A stretch of DNA of 64,000 nt, taken from NCBI GenBank assembly GCA_037039685.1, contig JAWNGF010000007.1:2418001-2482000 (forward strand), read 5' to 3'. This DNA is from Ceratobasidium sp. AG-K (taxonomy: Eukaryota; Basidiomycota; Agaricomycetes; Cantharellales; Ceratobasidiaceae). Below the pieces are notes generated by a model. It was not told the origin of the DNA. It worked only from the letters and a program-made list of their open reading frames with translations, and searched no databases. Within the stretch, counting starts at the first letter, position 1, and the number at the start of each line of letters is the position of its first letter. Both the position numbers and the translations under genes were made by a program. Shown here piece by piece: positions 12,301-23,879 of this stretch.

Positions 12301-14515
12301 GTTTGGCTTTGGGAATCGTCACATGCGGGTAATGTCCCAGATCCAGGCTGAGGTGGTTCAATCCAACCTCCGAGTCCGTGTTGGTAGCCCGAGTAATAAT
12401 CAGACCCCACTTCGGGTAGACCTTGATAAGAAAGTAAATTAGCGGTTTGGTTCCTCATTACGGTTCTACGTGATATACGCACACTCAGGGAATGGGTAGG
12501 GCTGTGGCATCCGCGGGCCCGGTGGGCATACAACTTCGCTGCCGGGTGGGATATAGGCGGGTTCTTGAGTACCAAGGGAGTCGACTTCTTCCACCTCGTA
12601 GTATAGTTTGGGGCGATCTTGTGGAAAAGTGACTGACTGAGAAATGACCTCGGGTAGTCCAGGTTCACTTCCGCACCCAGGCCTCTGGTCGTACCCAGGC
12701 ATTCGTGCGAGCCCAGGTTTCGGTCGACACCCAGCTTCGGTCCAGTACTTGGTACTCGTCTTGTGCTCGGTTGTGGACGTGTGTTCCGTTTTGGTTTGAT
12801 GCATTATTGTGGCTCGGTGCTCCGTCTTGGTTTGATGATATGTCTTCTGCTGGCCGCTCTGGACTTCATTATCGGACCCACACTTGCCTGTGCCTTCGTC
12901 CTCTCCAATCTCACCCCCACTTGCCCTAGTGCCTTCCGAACGACCTTCATCGGACCCAGACCCAGACCAAAGCCCACGCCCCCACTTCCACGACGTGCGC
13001 ACAGGCTGTAACCTAGTCTGGATAACTTCCGTAGTCGGCTGGAACCCGGCTTGAATCTTATCGCGAATCGAGTGAAACCCGGTCTGGGCAATGTCATGAG
13101 TCGATTTGAACCCGGTTTGGACGATTTCTGCTGTCGAAATGAATACCCGACTGGGAGACCCGGGACTCTACGCGATTTGACCACGAGCCAAGGTGACCGC
13201 TCAGGGGATGCTGGGGGGGACGAAGCGGAACAACGATTCGGGGTCGAAGATCAAGTCCGAGACCACCCTCGACTGTGGCTGGGGCGTTTTCCTTGATAGC
13301 CCAGCTAAACGCATCCTTCATCAAGTCCAACGGAATAGGTGAGCATTTCGGTGGCTGATTCCCATCAGCGGACATGGCTGGCAACCTCGCCACATTCACC
13401 GCACCGGATACGTCCACGAATAACATCGTTACGTGCGACTGGAGGGGCAAATGTCCTACAAGTGCGATTGGCGACCCGGGCATGCCGCGGGTTGCAAAAT
13501 GGTACGTTCGCCGAGCGCGGGATGAGGACCAAACGAGTTTTGTGGGTCGGCCTGAAGTTTGGAGATATATGATAGGGTGTTCGGCCTGATAGGAAGCGAT
13601 TTGGGCAACAAGAGGCGTCGGTGGATTGGATAAAGCGAGGTTTTGGGCGACAGAGACATAGGTTTCTTCCTCAAATTCGCCTCGCGTGAGGGCCAAACTA
13701 CCGGAGCATTCCCAAACTTCGCTCGTGTGGAGTGTCGCACTACAAATGAAGGTCGGTAAACTGCAAGTATGATGACGAAATACGCTGACTAGGAGATCGT
13801 AAACTCATCGCCCGAAGTGAGAGCCGTAAAAGGAGTGCTTTGAAGAATCGACAACTGAGTGATAAATAATGGGCCGTGAAGTTGACCAGACTCGCGGATT
13901 CTCTGGACTCCAAGCGTACCGCTGGTCGTTTGACTACAAATACAATATAAAGCATTAATAAGCTGGTACCGGTGGTCCAAAGACGCTTACTAGAAGAAAG
14001 TAAAATCTGAATGGTCTCCAACGCGCAGGATACTGGGCTGGATACTGATACTAGTTCCAGCCACGGGAGGCGCATCCGTGCAGGCAGTTAGCACCGTAGT
14101 GCAATCTATTGAAGAAAACATCAATATACAGAAATACCTAGGAGTTTACTTGAGCATACGAACCATCTTCCCACTTCCACTCGGGCCCCATGTGACAGCG
14201 CCGCATGACAATACTCGAATCGAGTAGTTGATAGAAAAAGCAAGCAAGATTGAGTCGTTCGATAGTGCACACCGCGAGACTAGACTGCGGATGAACAGTG
14301 CCAATTGTAACGCCCTCCGTCCACCGCATGTCTTCGGTGGACGCTACGTTGAGCACGGGAACCAAGTTGGGACATTTGAGTGTTTGAGGACTAGTGGGGC
14401 TGAAGCGGCAATCGGCGTCGCGGAGAGCGCCACCCTTGCCAACGACAACGACTTTGAGGCGAGATCCATTGAGGCTACTCGCAGCTGCGATAGCACCGAT
14501 TGGAAGGTTGTCCAT
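6390..14515 (-). CDS. Giant multidomain protein: lectin-like propeller, repeats and conserved fungal C-terminal domain
   Basis: Adjacent minus-strand ORFs join by phase-consistent introns into one gene. Solid exons are ...12483, 12421-10172, 10107-8944, 8889-8058, 7992-6967, 6913-6712, 6654-6637, 6587-6537 and 6476-6390 (TGA); introns are 17-66 nt, mostly 53-65. The estimated length is about 2,400 residues. In order: an N-terminal region (about 14515-13160) with repeats like fungal fucose-specific lectins (GAIAAASSLNGSRLKVV, LNLACFFYQ, WKWEDGS); 11-residue QTGFxSxxDxI repeats; a Ser/acidic linker with about 20 consecutive Ser; three CPIPGCEYPxWCH repeats; and a C-terminal region matching a family of fungal hypothetical proteins (LxGYLEIKTAAEVL, MQPIDW, ELIVEGNFEDG, MPAFPVG, PGPQILGY), with coiled coil between. 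The N-terminal exon borders between 14,145 and 13,100 are uncertain; one frameshift or cryptic intron is needed near 13,130-13,160. No transmembrane segment or signal peptide is obvious. Function is unknown. Confidence 0.65.
11784..11847 (-). repeat. Serine-codon run in the giant gene
   Basis: Low-complexity run read on the minus strand as about 20 successive Ser codons (mostly TCG/TCA/TCT/TCC), followed by PSGSGS. The plus-strand reading is an Asp/Glu run, which is an antisense shadow. Codon use is mixed, so this is an amino-acid repeat rather than a simple DNA microsatellite. Confidence 0.85.
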
Positions 14516-15805
14516 GAATGTAAATACGAGATATATAGTAATAAATCTGAGAGTTGGAATGCCAGTTGAGCAGGATTATAGCACACTGGCTTGAGTGGGA
14601 TCGACGAGACATTTGGTCGACTTTATAACTCTATGTGAGCAAGCCAACCCGTAACCGGGCAACCCACAGAAAAGCTCCGCCATCGGTAAGTTGAGTCCAT
14701 TCACTTCAAGTCGGGGTCACCGGTGCGCTTTTCTGTGCTCGGCAACATATCGACAGAGGGTATCCAAATGCCGATGATAATCTGGCGCGAAAGGAATCGA
14801 GACGGAGGCCAACAAACAAAACCGGTCTCGGAGCACGCATGTGTATGGTTGTATTATACAAAAAGGGCCAGCTTTCTCGGAGCGGACGCGGGGACTCGAC
14901 GTCCGATCTTCGAGAGGTACGGTTTGGCAAAGCCATGATTTCCAATTCTGAGCGGCAGATCCCGTGATTATCTCATCATAGAACCCTTCGTCCCACAGGT
15001 TGGCTTTCCGTGCCTATAATCAATTAATTGTCGTGAATGAACTCAGCGAGTGTTGAGGCAGAGGGCAGCATATTCTCGTAGTACGCCAGGGCTTCCTCAT
15101 TCAAAATGGATTGATGATAATGTCACAGAATTTTATGAATAAAATTGCATATATGTAGAGCGAAAAGTTAAGCATTATTCGCCACCATCGGTACGCCGTG
15201 CTGCGCCGTCACAGTGTTGGGGGAATAAATATGTATGTATGCGCGCCGAACTGTTCGTGCGCGAAAGGAGAAAGATAACGGGTTAAGGAGAGAAGGGGTG
15301 CCAACTACGCCATCCTCATGGATCTAGGGATGTGAAGGCCGCAAAACGAAGCGACGCAGAGGAAGCCGTGGCACAGAGAGCAGAGTAAGACCCATGGGAC
15401 GAGCGGTCAAACCGGACGGCAGGCAGTCGACAAGCCAGGAAAGGTGATTGAAAGCAAAAGCCGAAGGCCACGGGCTCGGGCTCGGGCTCACATACTGAAT
15501 CCCTAATTTATATTTGGTGTATGAACTCTTTCCTGCAACTGTCAACCAAAAATGTTCGAAAGTTGTGTGGAGCAGGGGGATCGACAAGTATTCCACTCCA
15601 ATAAAATCAGGCATATATAGCGGCTTTTCACAATAGACCAAACCGCCCTAGCCTCCGTTTTCTTGGGCTCACACAATATATACGTTGGTCTCGAAACATT
15701 ATCAAGACCTTCGAACCATCCCCCATTCATTGCTAATTCACAATGTACGAAGAAATACAAAGATAGGCATTTCACACAGAAATGGCCAATTTCAACGACC
15801 AGAAG
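14516..15805. other. Intergenic, no gene supported
   Basis: Lies between the divergent or unknown 5' end of the giant gene and the 3' end of the MLKL-like gene. Short ORFs on both strands lack recognisable domains. A small GGGCTC triplet repeat is at about 15,474-15,489. An upstream exon of the giant gene could be here, but I cannot identify one. Confidence 0.45.
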
Positions 15806-18493
15806 TTAAAAATTAAAAGCGCCCGGCGTCCGTGAGATGACAGATTCAAAACATCGCTCCGCGCGATACCTCCATCCGTCGTTTGCTCTCATTGTATTGA
15901 TATGGCTAAAATATGAAATGAGTAACTGAAACATCTACGTCCAACCGGCCAACCACTCACATTGAGTATTCCACCTGAATGGCTTTCACGAGTTGATATG
16001 GCGTCACATCCGGATCTGGACTATCACTCAAAAATCCCCAATAATGTTCTGTGTTGAACATTGACGATGGTCTGCGATGGAAGTATAGCGGAAGAAATCC
16101 CTCCATTTTCGTGGGCTTGCAATGAACACGAACGCTAATATATGACGAACTGGAAGAATCAAGTTAGAGGCGGTGACAGGCGGCCATGGGTAAACTTGGC
16201 GCACCAACGTGAAGGTCCTGTTCCTCGTCAACGAGGTGCGTCATTGATGGAATTCTTGTCTCCGTAAATCTTTTCCACGAGGACTCGAAGAGTACTGGGT
16301 CGGAAATTGTCAATTCGTATCCTACGCCAAACCGCTCTGATGACTCGAAGCACCCGTAGCTTTTAGGAAAGACGGGCGTGAGCTTACGTCGATCATTAGT
16401 GTATAGAAACTCTTACCTCAACCAGCCATCCGAAGATGAAATCAACGGATCCAAAACGCCTAAGCTTTCTTGAGACGGACCTCCACCAGAATGAGCCAGT
16501 TTCTGATGTGCGTCTTCCTCCCATGGAACAACCTTGCGGCCAGTGGCCCAGTACTCCAACTGGCATGTCTGGAGTGCCTCCCAACCGGTACAAGTCCATA
16601 GCGAGGAGACAGGCATCCACCCAGTCATAGTGCCGTGGAAACAGTCTTCGGGGTAGCCGGTACCTAACCAATCGGGCCCTCCTATGCTCCCAACCGCGAT
16701 AATGAATTCAGGTAGGGATCCTGAATAGACCAATAGGAAGGGTGGAATAGGCAGTTCCAGCTCGTCGGCAATTTGCATCAGGTGGTAGTCGCGTAGTTTG
16801 GTAGGATGAGATTTGACAGCCGTCTCGAACTCTGGCCAACGGGCGCAGCATGTGTTGAGTATTTCAGAGAGGGTGCTAAGCGGGAAGTCTGCAGGCTCGG
16901 TCGTGCCAGTGAGAGAGCTGAATACGTCGTGCTGGTAGGAAATTCAACCGATGTAGAAAAGAACTCCGACTGGTTAGACATACATTAGACTTCTCCCAAA
17001 CGTCGACGGCGTCCCAGTACGGCGGACATACAACTGGCTGCCCAGCTTCGGAGACATGAATATCAGACCACTATGAGAATAGGATGAGTACTCTAACTTG
17101 ATAGATTCTGAGGCGCCTACTGTTTGTATGCCATGTTCGAGTAAGAACTCCATCCCATCCTGTTCAGAACGGGGTCAGTCCGCCAACTCTGCAAATAGCA
17201 CAACAAGGTGGCGCACTTTTACTCCTGCAAGCTAGTCAGATAAACCGGTTAGACACTTCCTTCCCAAGCCTGGTGATTGAAAAAGGCACTTACGAACTGG
17301 AACGCATCGTGCACTGAGCGTAGCGCATGGACGTACGATTGCCTAGATATAGTAGAACCTAAGTTTTCCATGTCACCGGTACAATCGAAGGCAGAGAACC
17401 TGTAATACATACCTGTGTCGAAAACAAGGCAGTGATTTTCACTTGACGATCCCTCATCCGATGCCCCCAAAAAGCGAAGTACATTTGGGTGCCTAGCATT
17501 CGTCAACACCGCGAGAAAACAAAACAGTAGTCTTGATATCTTACTGTTCCTGTATGATGGCCTTGATTGCACCTCGAAATGCCTAGGCCCCTTGTCAGAT
17601 CATCTTCTGGTACGAGAGGAAACGCAATTACTTTGTGAGCCTGACTGAATTGGGATTTGCTCGAGTACTGAACAACCAATACTTCCTGATTTCGGTACGT
17701 TCCCCTAGCTACCGACCGAGCAATAGACCCAAGCTTGGTATCTACCTGAGACCGCCTAATCATGGAGTTGATACTAAGTTTGCATCGTTTGATTTTTGGA
17801 TAATATAATCGCTCTGGAGAGACGTCTTTCGGCGGTTGCGGGGGTGGTTGCAATATAACAGTTTCACGGGGTTCTGATAATCGTTCTACCAAGAGAGCAA
17901 GCTAGTTAATATCAAGTGAACCCATTAGATTCTGGATCTCTGAACACGAGAGTCGAGTTACCATCATGTCTTGCAGACTTGAGTCAATTTCTTTCTCCAG
18001 CCGTTCGACCACTTCTAGTTGCCTAGATATACGAAGGGCGTTGGATAGCCCTCGCTTTGAATCCAACCTCGACAATTGTTTTTGACAAGCTGTCAATTTA
18101 CTTGTAGCGAGCCCAGTGAGTAACAACAGATGATATCACGGTCGCTGGCAACTCACTTGTAGAAGAATTGCAATTCTAAATTTATCACCGATTGATTGTG
18201 AGGCTCTAATAATTTCATAATTGCAGAGATACGTTTGGAGAGCACTTGACACCGGTGTTGATAATCCTCCATGACCTATGAGTAGATCACAGGTTCAGTC
18301 GGATTTCAGAGAAAAGGATTAGACGACCGAAACGACTCACCTCTAAACTATTGACTAATTGTTTCGCAATCCCCTGCACCTCTACAAGTCCCGGTATCGG
18401 AGTATTTCGTATAAGGGTAGACCCAGCGGAACGAGTAACATCTTGAACCGCACCAGCGATACGGGAACCAAGTGACTTTGCGGATGACTTCAT
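15806..18493 (-). CDS. Fungal MLKL-like protein: N-terminal helical bundle plus pseudokinase
   Basis: Starts MKSSAKSLGSRIAGAVQDV. Short exons give a helical N-terminal region (MEDYQHRCQVLSKRISAIMKLL, then a further helical exon at about 18,100-17,900) like the four-helix bundle of fungal MLKL-type proteins. A kinase-like domain follows: GSIARSVARGTYRNQEVLVVQY, then RHPNVLRFLGASDEGSSSEN, then LRSVHDAFQFV. I see no HRD or DFG motif, so it is probably a pseudokinase. A long C-terminal part (IADELELPIPPFLLVYSG, GGPDWLGTGYPEDCF, YWGFLSDSPDPDVTPYQLV) ends at TAA 15,808-15,806. In animals and plants MLKL-type proteins permeabilise membranes during regulated cell death; fungal homologues are proposed cell-death executors. 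Exon edges in the middle are approximate. Confidence 0.62.
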
Positions 18494-18865
18494 GGCTCGG
18501 GTAAACTAGACTTTCTCCACGTCGTCTTTCGGGCTTCTCGGTAACGAGGTCGACGATTTGCGCGGAGAAAAGACTAGATTAATTCTTAGAAATGATCGTC
18601 GCCCACAGGACCAGGCGGTCACGGAGGAGAGGGACTCCAGGGGGGGATGGCAGTGGTTCGCTTCGGAGAGGTTGTTGAGGCTGTGCCATGGCCAGCGCCA
18701 AAGCGATGTCAGGGACCATGATTCTGACTCGACTAGAAGCCGCCTCGTACTCAAGTAATTGCATTTCGGGTTACTAGATACAACGAGTAATCTACGTATG
18801 GAGGGGTAACTGAATTGTACGTGCTGGTTAGACCGAAATACTCGCAAATGATATAATTCATAGCC
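18494..18865. other. Intergenic between two minus-strand genes
   Basis: This 372-bp stretch holds the promoter side of the MLKL-like gene and the 3' flank of the pseudouridine synthase gene. A 61-codon minus-strand ORF (18,764-18,579) could be an upstream exon of the MLKL-like gene, but I cannot support it. Confidence 0.45.
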
Positions 18866-20089
18866 CTACTGCGCCGTCGATCCGTTTGGGGGCGTTTGTT
18901 TGTTTAGCTCTGCGATTACATCTTCTTCATTTAGAACGACGTCATCGAAAGCAATTTCCTTCTGGTTGATGGCTACTCGTACAGGCGGTCGCGTCCATGC
19001 CGTGTCAATTGCGATCCCGGTTGCGCGGCAAAAGTCAACAAAGTCCTGCGGGGGTGGGACAGTTACGCTCAGTTGGTATCTCCGGCGACCAGCAATCTGC
19101 TGGCGAAGGAAACGCTAGATACAGTCAGCAGTCTACCAGCGAATAAAGGATTCGAATCGACTCACGGGGATTTCAAGGCGAGATGCGTGAAGCATCAATC
19201 GCGGGGTAGTCACAGGATTAGCCTTCTTAGGAAGCCTGGGATCGTAGAGTGAATCGCCTAATATGGGTGCTATGACGAGGTGATCACAGCCCAGCCAAAC
19301 AATCCCATTCGTGAACACATACCACCGAGTACCGAGGCCGCGACAACCCTCAGTTGATGCTTCGCGCCGGTGTGTAACCCCAGTTCAAGCAACGAAATCG
19401 GAGGGTTCCCCCGAGGTGAACGCGACAAACACCGCCAGCTTGTCAGCGTTTCGCGAGGTTCCGTAAGATCATCAAGTGAGACTGGGCGAGTCGTAACTCT
19501 TCCGTCGGTCACGAAGAGGTTCTGCCGAATTTCGCCAGAGTCTCCTAGTTCGAAGCTGCCCTTTACGAGAGCAAGGTACGTCTTGCGGATTTTGTTGGGG
19601 GAGTTGCTCGAGTGTAGCTGTTGACTTAGTGTTCGAGCAGAGTGCGGGTTTAACGCGAGGACTAGAGCTCCGGTGGTTGCCTAAGCGAGACAACTCGAAT
19701 GAGGCTTGGATCTGCAGTTAACAACTAGGGCATCACCTTGTCGATTCTATGAACCGGAAGCGGCTTTGACTTCAACGAGAGCTCAGCGGTTAAAGCTGCA
19801 GCGGCCAGTCAACAGAGAGTGGACTAGGATACTATGACCAACATTCCTGCGATAACAGACTCCAAAGTAAGAGCCTGCAATATATACTAATTCAGCCTAG
19901 GCGGACATCAAATAACCGGATGGCAAGTACCTTTGACCCCACCCTGTGTATCCCGCCTTGGGCGATCAATCCCGGTGGCTTGTTGAGAATCATCATACTA
20001 CGATCCATAAATACGACATGGTTTCTGCTGAGCGTGTCCAGAAGTTTTATAACCGGATCGTTTAGCCGCAGAACCGCGCTCTTGAACAT
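18866..20089 (-). CDS. RluA-family RNA pseudouridine synthase
   Basis: Four or five exons carry the RluA-family signatures in the expected order: FMDRSMMILNKPPGLIAQGG (start of the catalytic fold), VHRIDKATTGALVLAL with the catalytic Asp in HRID (read across an intron ending at about 19,681), KIRKTYLALVKGSFE, ELGLHTGAKHQLRVVAA and an ILGDSLYDP...LMLHASRLEIP segment. These enzymes isomerise uridine to pseudouridine in tRNA or rRNA. A C-terminal extension of about 80 residues ends at TAG 18,868-18,866. The first ATG I can place is at 20,089. The in-frame sequence upstream (LYPKFWHRPRPTF) is basic, so a longer start with a mitochondrial presequence is possible. All catalytic motifs look intact. 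Confidence 0.8.
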
Positions 20090-21346
20090 TCGGCTGAAGG
20101 TCGGTCGAGGTCGGTGCCAGAATTTCGGATAAAGTGTGTCAAGCGCCGCCGGATTTCACCACGTGACGGACTCGGAATCAAATAGGGAGAACTTCGCCCC
20201 AGCCCACCAATCCTACTGCCCACAAAATAGCGAATATCTCAACGATCGCGAGTTGATTTTATAAGTAAATTATTGTTTTCTAATGCCTACCCAAAGAGAG
20301 CTCTTAAAGCTCCGGGCTACTGGACATGCGCGGTCGGTCTCTGGTAATAGTTACGCGTGGAGCGCTCAAGGCTGAAATGCAGTCCCCAAGATATGTGATG
20401 AGTCCTACCCTAGGACCATAGTATAGCGCGACGAGCTGATTAACCTGGCAGCCTTCCACGAAAACCGGCAGCATCTGCCAAGTGTGTGAATTCCCGCTAC
20501 CTGCATACACCAATCACTTCTCGTGTACACTACGCGTGGAACATTCTGTCCTAAGGCTTACACCCTAATTGTTAAAACCAAGGTACCGCGCTCCAGAAAT
20601 TGGATGTAGACTTCGCCGGACAGATTCGCTCAGGAGGTGCGACCTCCTGTCATGATTGACCTGGCCACAACTTCCATGAATTATGCCAAGATGCAGCCGG
20701 GCGTCAACTACACTCAGCTACACCATCCGATCATTCCTCTCTCTTCCTAGGTCCGCTGTGTAATATTATTGGTTCGAGCTCACAGTCAGTCGTGCTATGT
20801 CAGGTAGCAATGAACGGCACACTGAAATTATAATTACTTTTCATGGTTGCGGTATCTACAGTCTTAGCTGTCAGCCTGGATACATAATATTACCTACACA
20901 ATCACATGCTACTTGGGGAACGATACGTTTCCGACTATTCGTTGAGAAGTAGTTTCAACTCTAGAAGGCTTCTCGGGCCCCGCTGGCGAGGTTAATCCGG
21001 CTGGCTCCGTGGGATATGACCTATTTTGATCTCTAGTCAGCCTCGAGCGGCGTTGAGGGGAAATAGCATTTGTATTCTCGTAAGATACGTGGCAATGATT
21101 TTGCTCGCTGAAGGCTTCATTTTACCGGCAATCTCTCAAATGGTGATCCCGGAGTCAGCTGAAGCGCCTGGTGACCGCCCACAGACTTTGTTCAATTCAA
21201 TTCAGGATTTTGCCGACCCACTCGCCCTTGCGCCTCGGTGGGGTCTCGAACCCGTCTCAAGTATTTTGTCTGGCATAAATAAGGCCTAGGCGAGCAGTCA
21301 TCCCCTCACCAACACTGCTCACCTCGAACTTACTGAATACTCAACT
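20090..21346. other. Intergenic with promoter of the first GH45 gene
   Basis: No supported gene. A TATA-like CATAAATAAGG at about 21,274-21,284 sits roughly 65-75 bases upstream of the ATG at 21,347. A 69-codon minus-strand ORF (20,513-20,304) shows no domain. Confidence 0.5.
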
Positions 21347-22418
21347 ATGCGATACACCACTTCTGTTTCCTTTGCACTCTTGGCTGCTTTGACCTCAGTA
21401 AGTGCTCAATCAGGATCAGGAAAAACTACTCGTTACTGGTATGAGCTCCTACATTTTTCCTTGGTTCCGAGCTAAGCTTTCTCGCGATGAATCTAGGGAC
21501 TGCTGCAAGGAAAGCTGCGGCTGGTCTGGCAAAGCCAGCGTCAGCGGCCCTGTTCGCAGCTGTGATAGGAACAACAATCCACTATCAGATTTCAACGCTC
21601 AGTCTGCTTGCAATAACGGTGGAGCGTTCGCTTGTGCAAATCATGTAGGTCTCTAGTGTAGTTCATCGCCTCCATATACCCAACCCTATTCGGCCAAATA
21701 GTCTCCTTGGGCCGTCAACGATAGCCTTGCGTATGGTTTTGCGGCCGTGAACATTCAAGGAGGATCGGAATCCTCATGGTGCTGCCAATGCTACGAACTT
21801 ACGTGCGTTTATCCCCATTTACTGTGACCCTACAATTACTCACATGGCTGCAGGTTCACAAGCGGGCCTGTCTCTGGAAAGAAAATGATCGTTCAAGCAA
21901 CAAACACCGGCGGTGACCTCGGTAATGTACGAATCATGATGCATACAAACACCCTTGTGCTTACTCGAACGACCCTAGAACCACTTTGACCTCATGATCC
22001 CGGGCGGTGGTGTTGGGTAAGTGGGGTAGAGAATTTGATCGGTCCCATAACTTATCATAAGTGTAGAATATTCGGCCAAGGGTGTGCAGCACAGTATGGA
22101 GCTCCTTCCACGGGGTGGGGTGCGCAATATGGTGGCGTCTCCAGGTGCGTATATATTATTGATATCGACGTCACATGTATTTTTGTACTGATGGTAATGC
22201 AGCCGCGCCGAGTGCTCTAAACTTCCTTCGGCCCTGCAAGCTGGCTGCTACTGGCGTTTCGATTGGTTCAAAGCCGCAGACAATCCATCGGTGAGTACTT
22301 GAATGGTTGAAGTCTATTTTGTCAGTACCTTCTAACCGAAAATCACCCTTAGGTATCGTTCCAACAGGTTACATGCCCCAGTCAGCTTACAAGCATCACT
22401 GGATGCACTCGTAGATAG
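21347..22418 (+). CDS. GH45 endoglucanase, first of a tandem pair
   Basis: Seven short introns (GT-AG) split a secreted protein that starts [21 protein letters not shown] (signal peptide). The GH45 signature TTRYWDCCKESC carries the catalytic Asp and is split by the first intron. Other family motifs follow: [38 protein letters not shown] with the second catalytic Asp, [11 protein letters not shown] and [24 protein letters not shown]. The ORF ends CTRR-TAG at 22,416. It hydrolyses beta-1,4-glucan (cellulose) outside the cell. There is no cellulose-binding module or linker, so it is a catalytic domain alone. The signature fits GH45 subfamily A. A close paralogue lies 400 bp downstream. Confidence 0.93.
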
Positions 22419-22819
22419 AAAATGTGTAATTCTTCATTGGGTTTGCTCGTCGCCCGAACGGGTAGAAATATATTGCTTTGATTCAATAGCGCAACGCATA
22501 TTATATCCCTGAATATTCACTGCTACCATATATTTCCGGGTCTGGATTCTTGGTATGTATGCCCTCATCCGGCAACGGCACTCCAAATATAAGCTTCATG
22601 AGAACCTGGGTTCGGGTTGCCCGGCGCTTCTCGCGCCCTTGATTAACATGCTTATTTCTCCGAGATGCACGAGAACGTGACGTATGTAGCAACCAGCTGA
22701 TTTGCTGCGCCGCCGTTTCTTGGACGGTTAGAAGCTGAATCCTCCGGTAATTTGTTTTATCTACCTAGTATATAACGATAGTGCTGAGCGGTACCAGGCG
22801 GCAACCACGAATACAAATC
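22419..22819. other. Intergenic between tandem GH45 genes
   Basis: This 401-bp stretch has no gene. A TATA-like TAGTATATAACG near 22,766-22,777 lies about 45-55 bases upstream of the second gene's ATG. Confidence 0.5.
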
Positions 22820-23879
22820 ATGCTGTTTACCACCGCTTTCCTTACTCTGATTTCTTTCGGCGCTGTACATGCGCAGTCTGGATCTGGAGTTACGACTCGT
22901 TATTGGTGTGGCACTTTAATACTTTTGAGAGGTTACGTGCGCTAACATAATGGCGATGCAGGGACTGTTGCAAAGAGAGCTGCAGCTGGTCGGGCAAAGC
23001 AAGTGTCACAGCTCCAGTCCAGAGCTGCGACATTAGGAACAACCCCCTATCCGACAACAACGTACAGTCGGGTTGTAATGGAGGGGGGGCGTATGCGTGC
23101 GCAAATCACGTACGCACTCTGCTTTGAGACTGATTCGTGGCTAACATTCGTCATAGTCACCATTTGCCGTTAGTGATAGTCTGGCATACGGCTTCGCGGC
23201 TGTCAACATTCAAGGGGGGAGCGAATCAGCTTGGTGCTGCCAGTGTTACGAATTGACGTGAGGGACTATATAACCCTAGAAATGACTATATCCCGGGAGC
23301 TCATAAATCCCATAGGTTCACCAGTGGTGCAGTCTCTGGCCAAAAAATGATTGTTCAGGCGACTAACACTGGAGGTGACCTGGGAAATGTGAGTCTTAGG
23401 TTGATGCAACGAGTTTTACAGGTTGTTAACGCCGATTGCTCTAGAATCACTTTGACATTATGATTCCAGGAGGAGGTGTTGGGTGAGCCTGAGCTCCTTT
23501 CACACCACTGGTCAACGTGGCTAACCGCCCTTTAGAATTTTCGGGCAGGGTTGTGCGGCGCAATACGGAGCTCCCTCAACCGGATGGGGTGCTCAATATG
23601 GAGGTGTTTCTAGGTATGCTCCATTGAAATGAGTGAACTTTGGTGTCACTAATTGGTTGAAATTTCGTTAGTGTTGCTGAATGCTCTCAGCTTCCTTCTG
23701 CACTCCAAGCAGGATGCCAGTGGCGCTTCAATTGGTTCAAAGGCGCTGATAATCCTTCGGTAACTGGCTTGGCTAGTTCGTGTTTTTATTGCTCTAACTC
23801 TTATTTTCTCTAGGTGACATTCCAGCAAGTTACCTGCCCAACTGCGCTCACAAACATAAGCAAGTGCATTCGGCAGTGA
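22820..23879 (+). CDS. GH45 endoglucanase, second of a tandem pair
   Basis: Same intron positions and domain as the gene at 21,347. A signal peptide (MLFTTAFLTLISFGAVHA) is followed by TTRYWDCCKESCSW (first catalytic Asp), [38 protein letters not shown] (second catalytic Asp), [11 protein letters not shown] and [24 protein letters not shown], ending KCIRQ-TGA at 23,877. One visible difference from the first copy is WRFNWF in place of WRFDWF near the C-terminus. The pair is a local tandem duplication, diverged much more than the 11-kb block. Confidence 0.93.
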
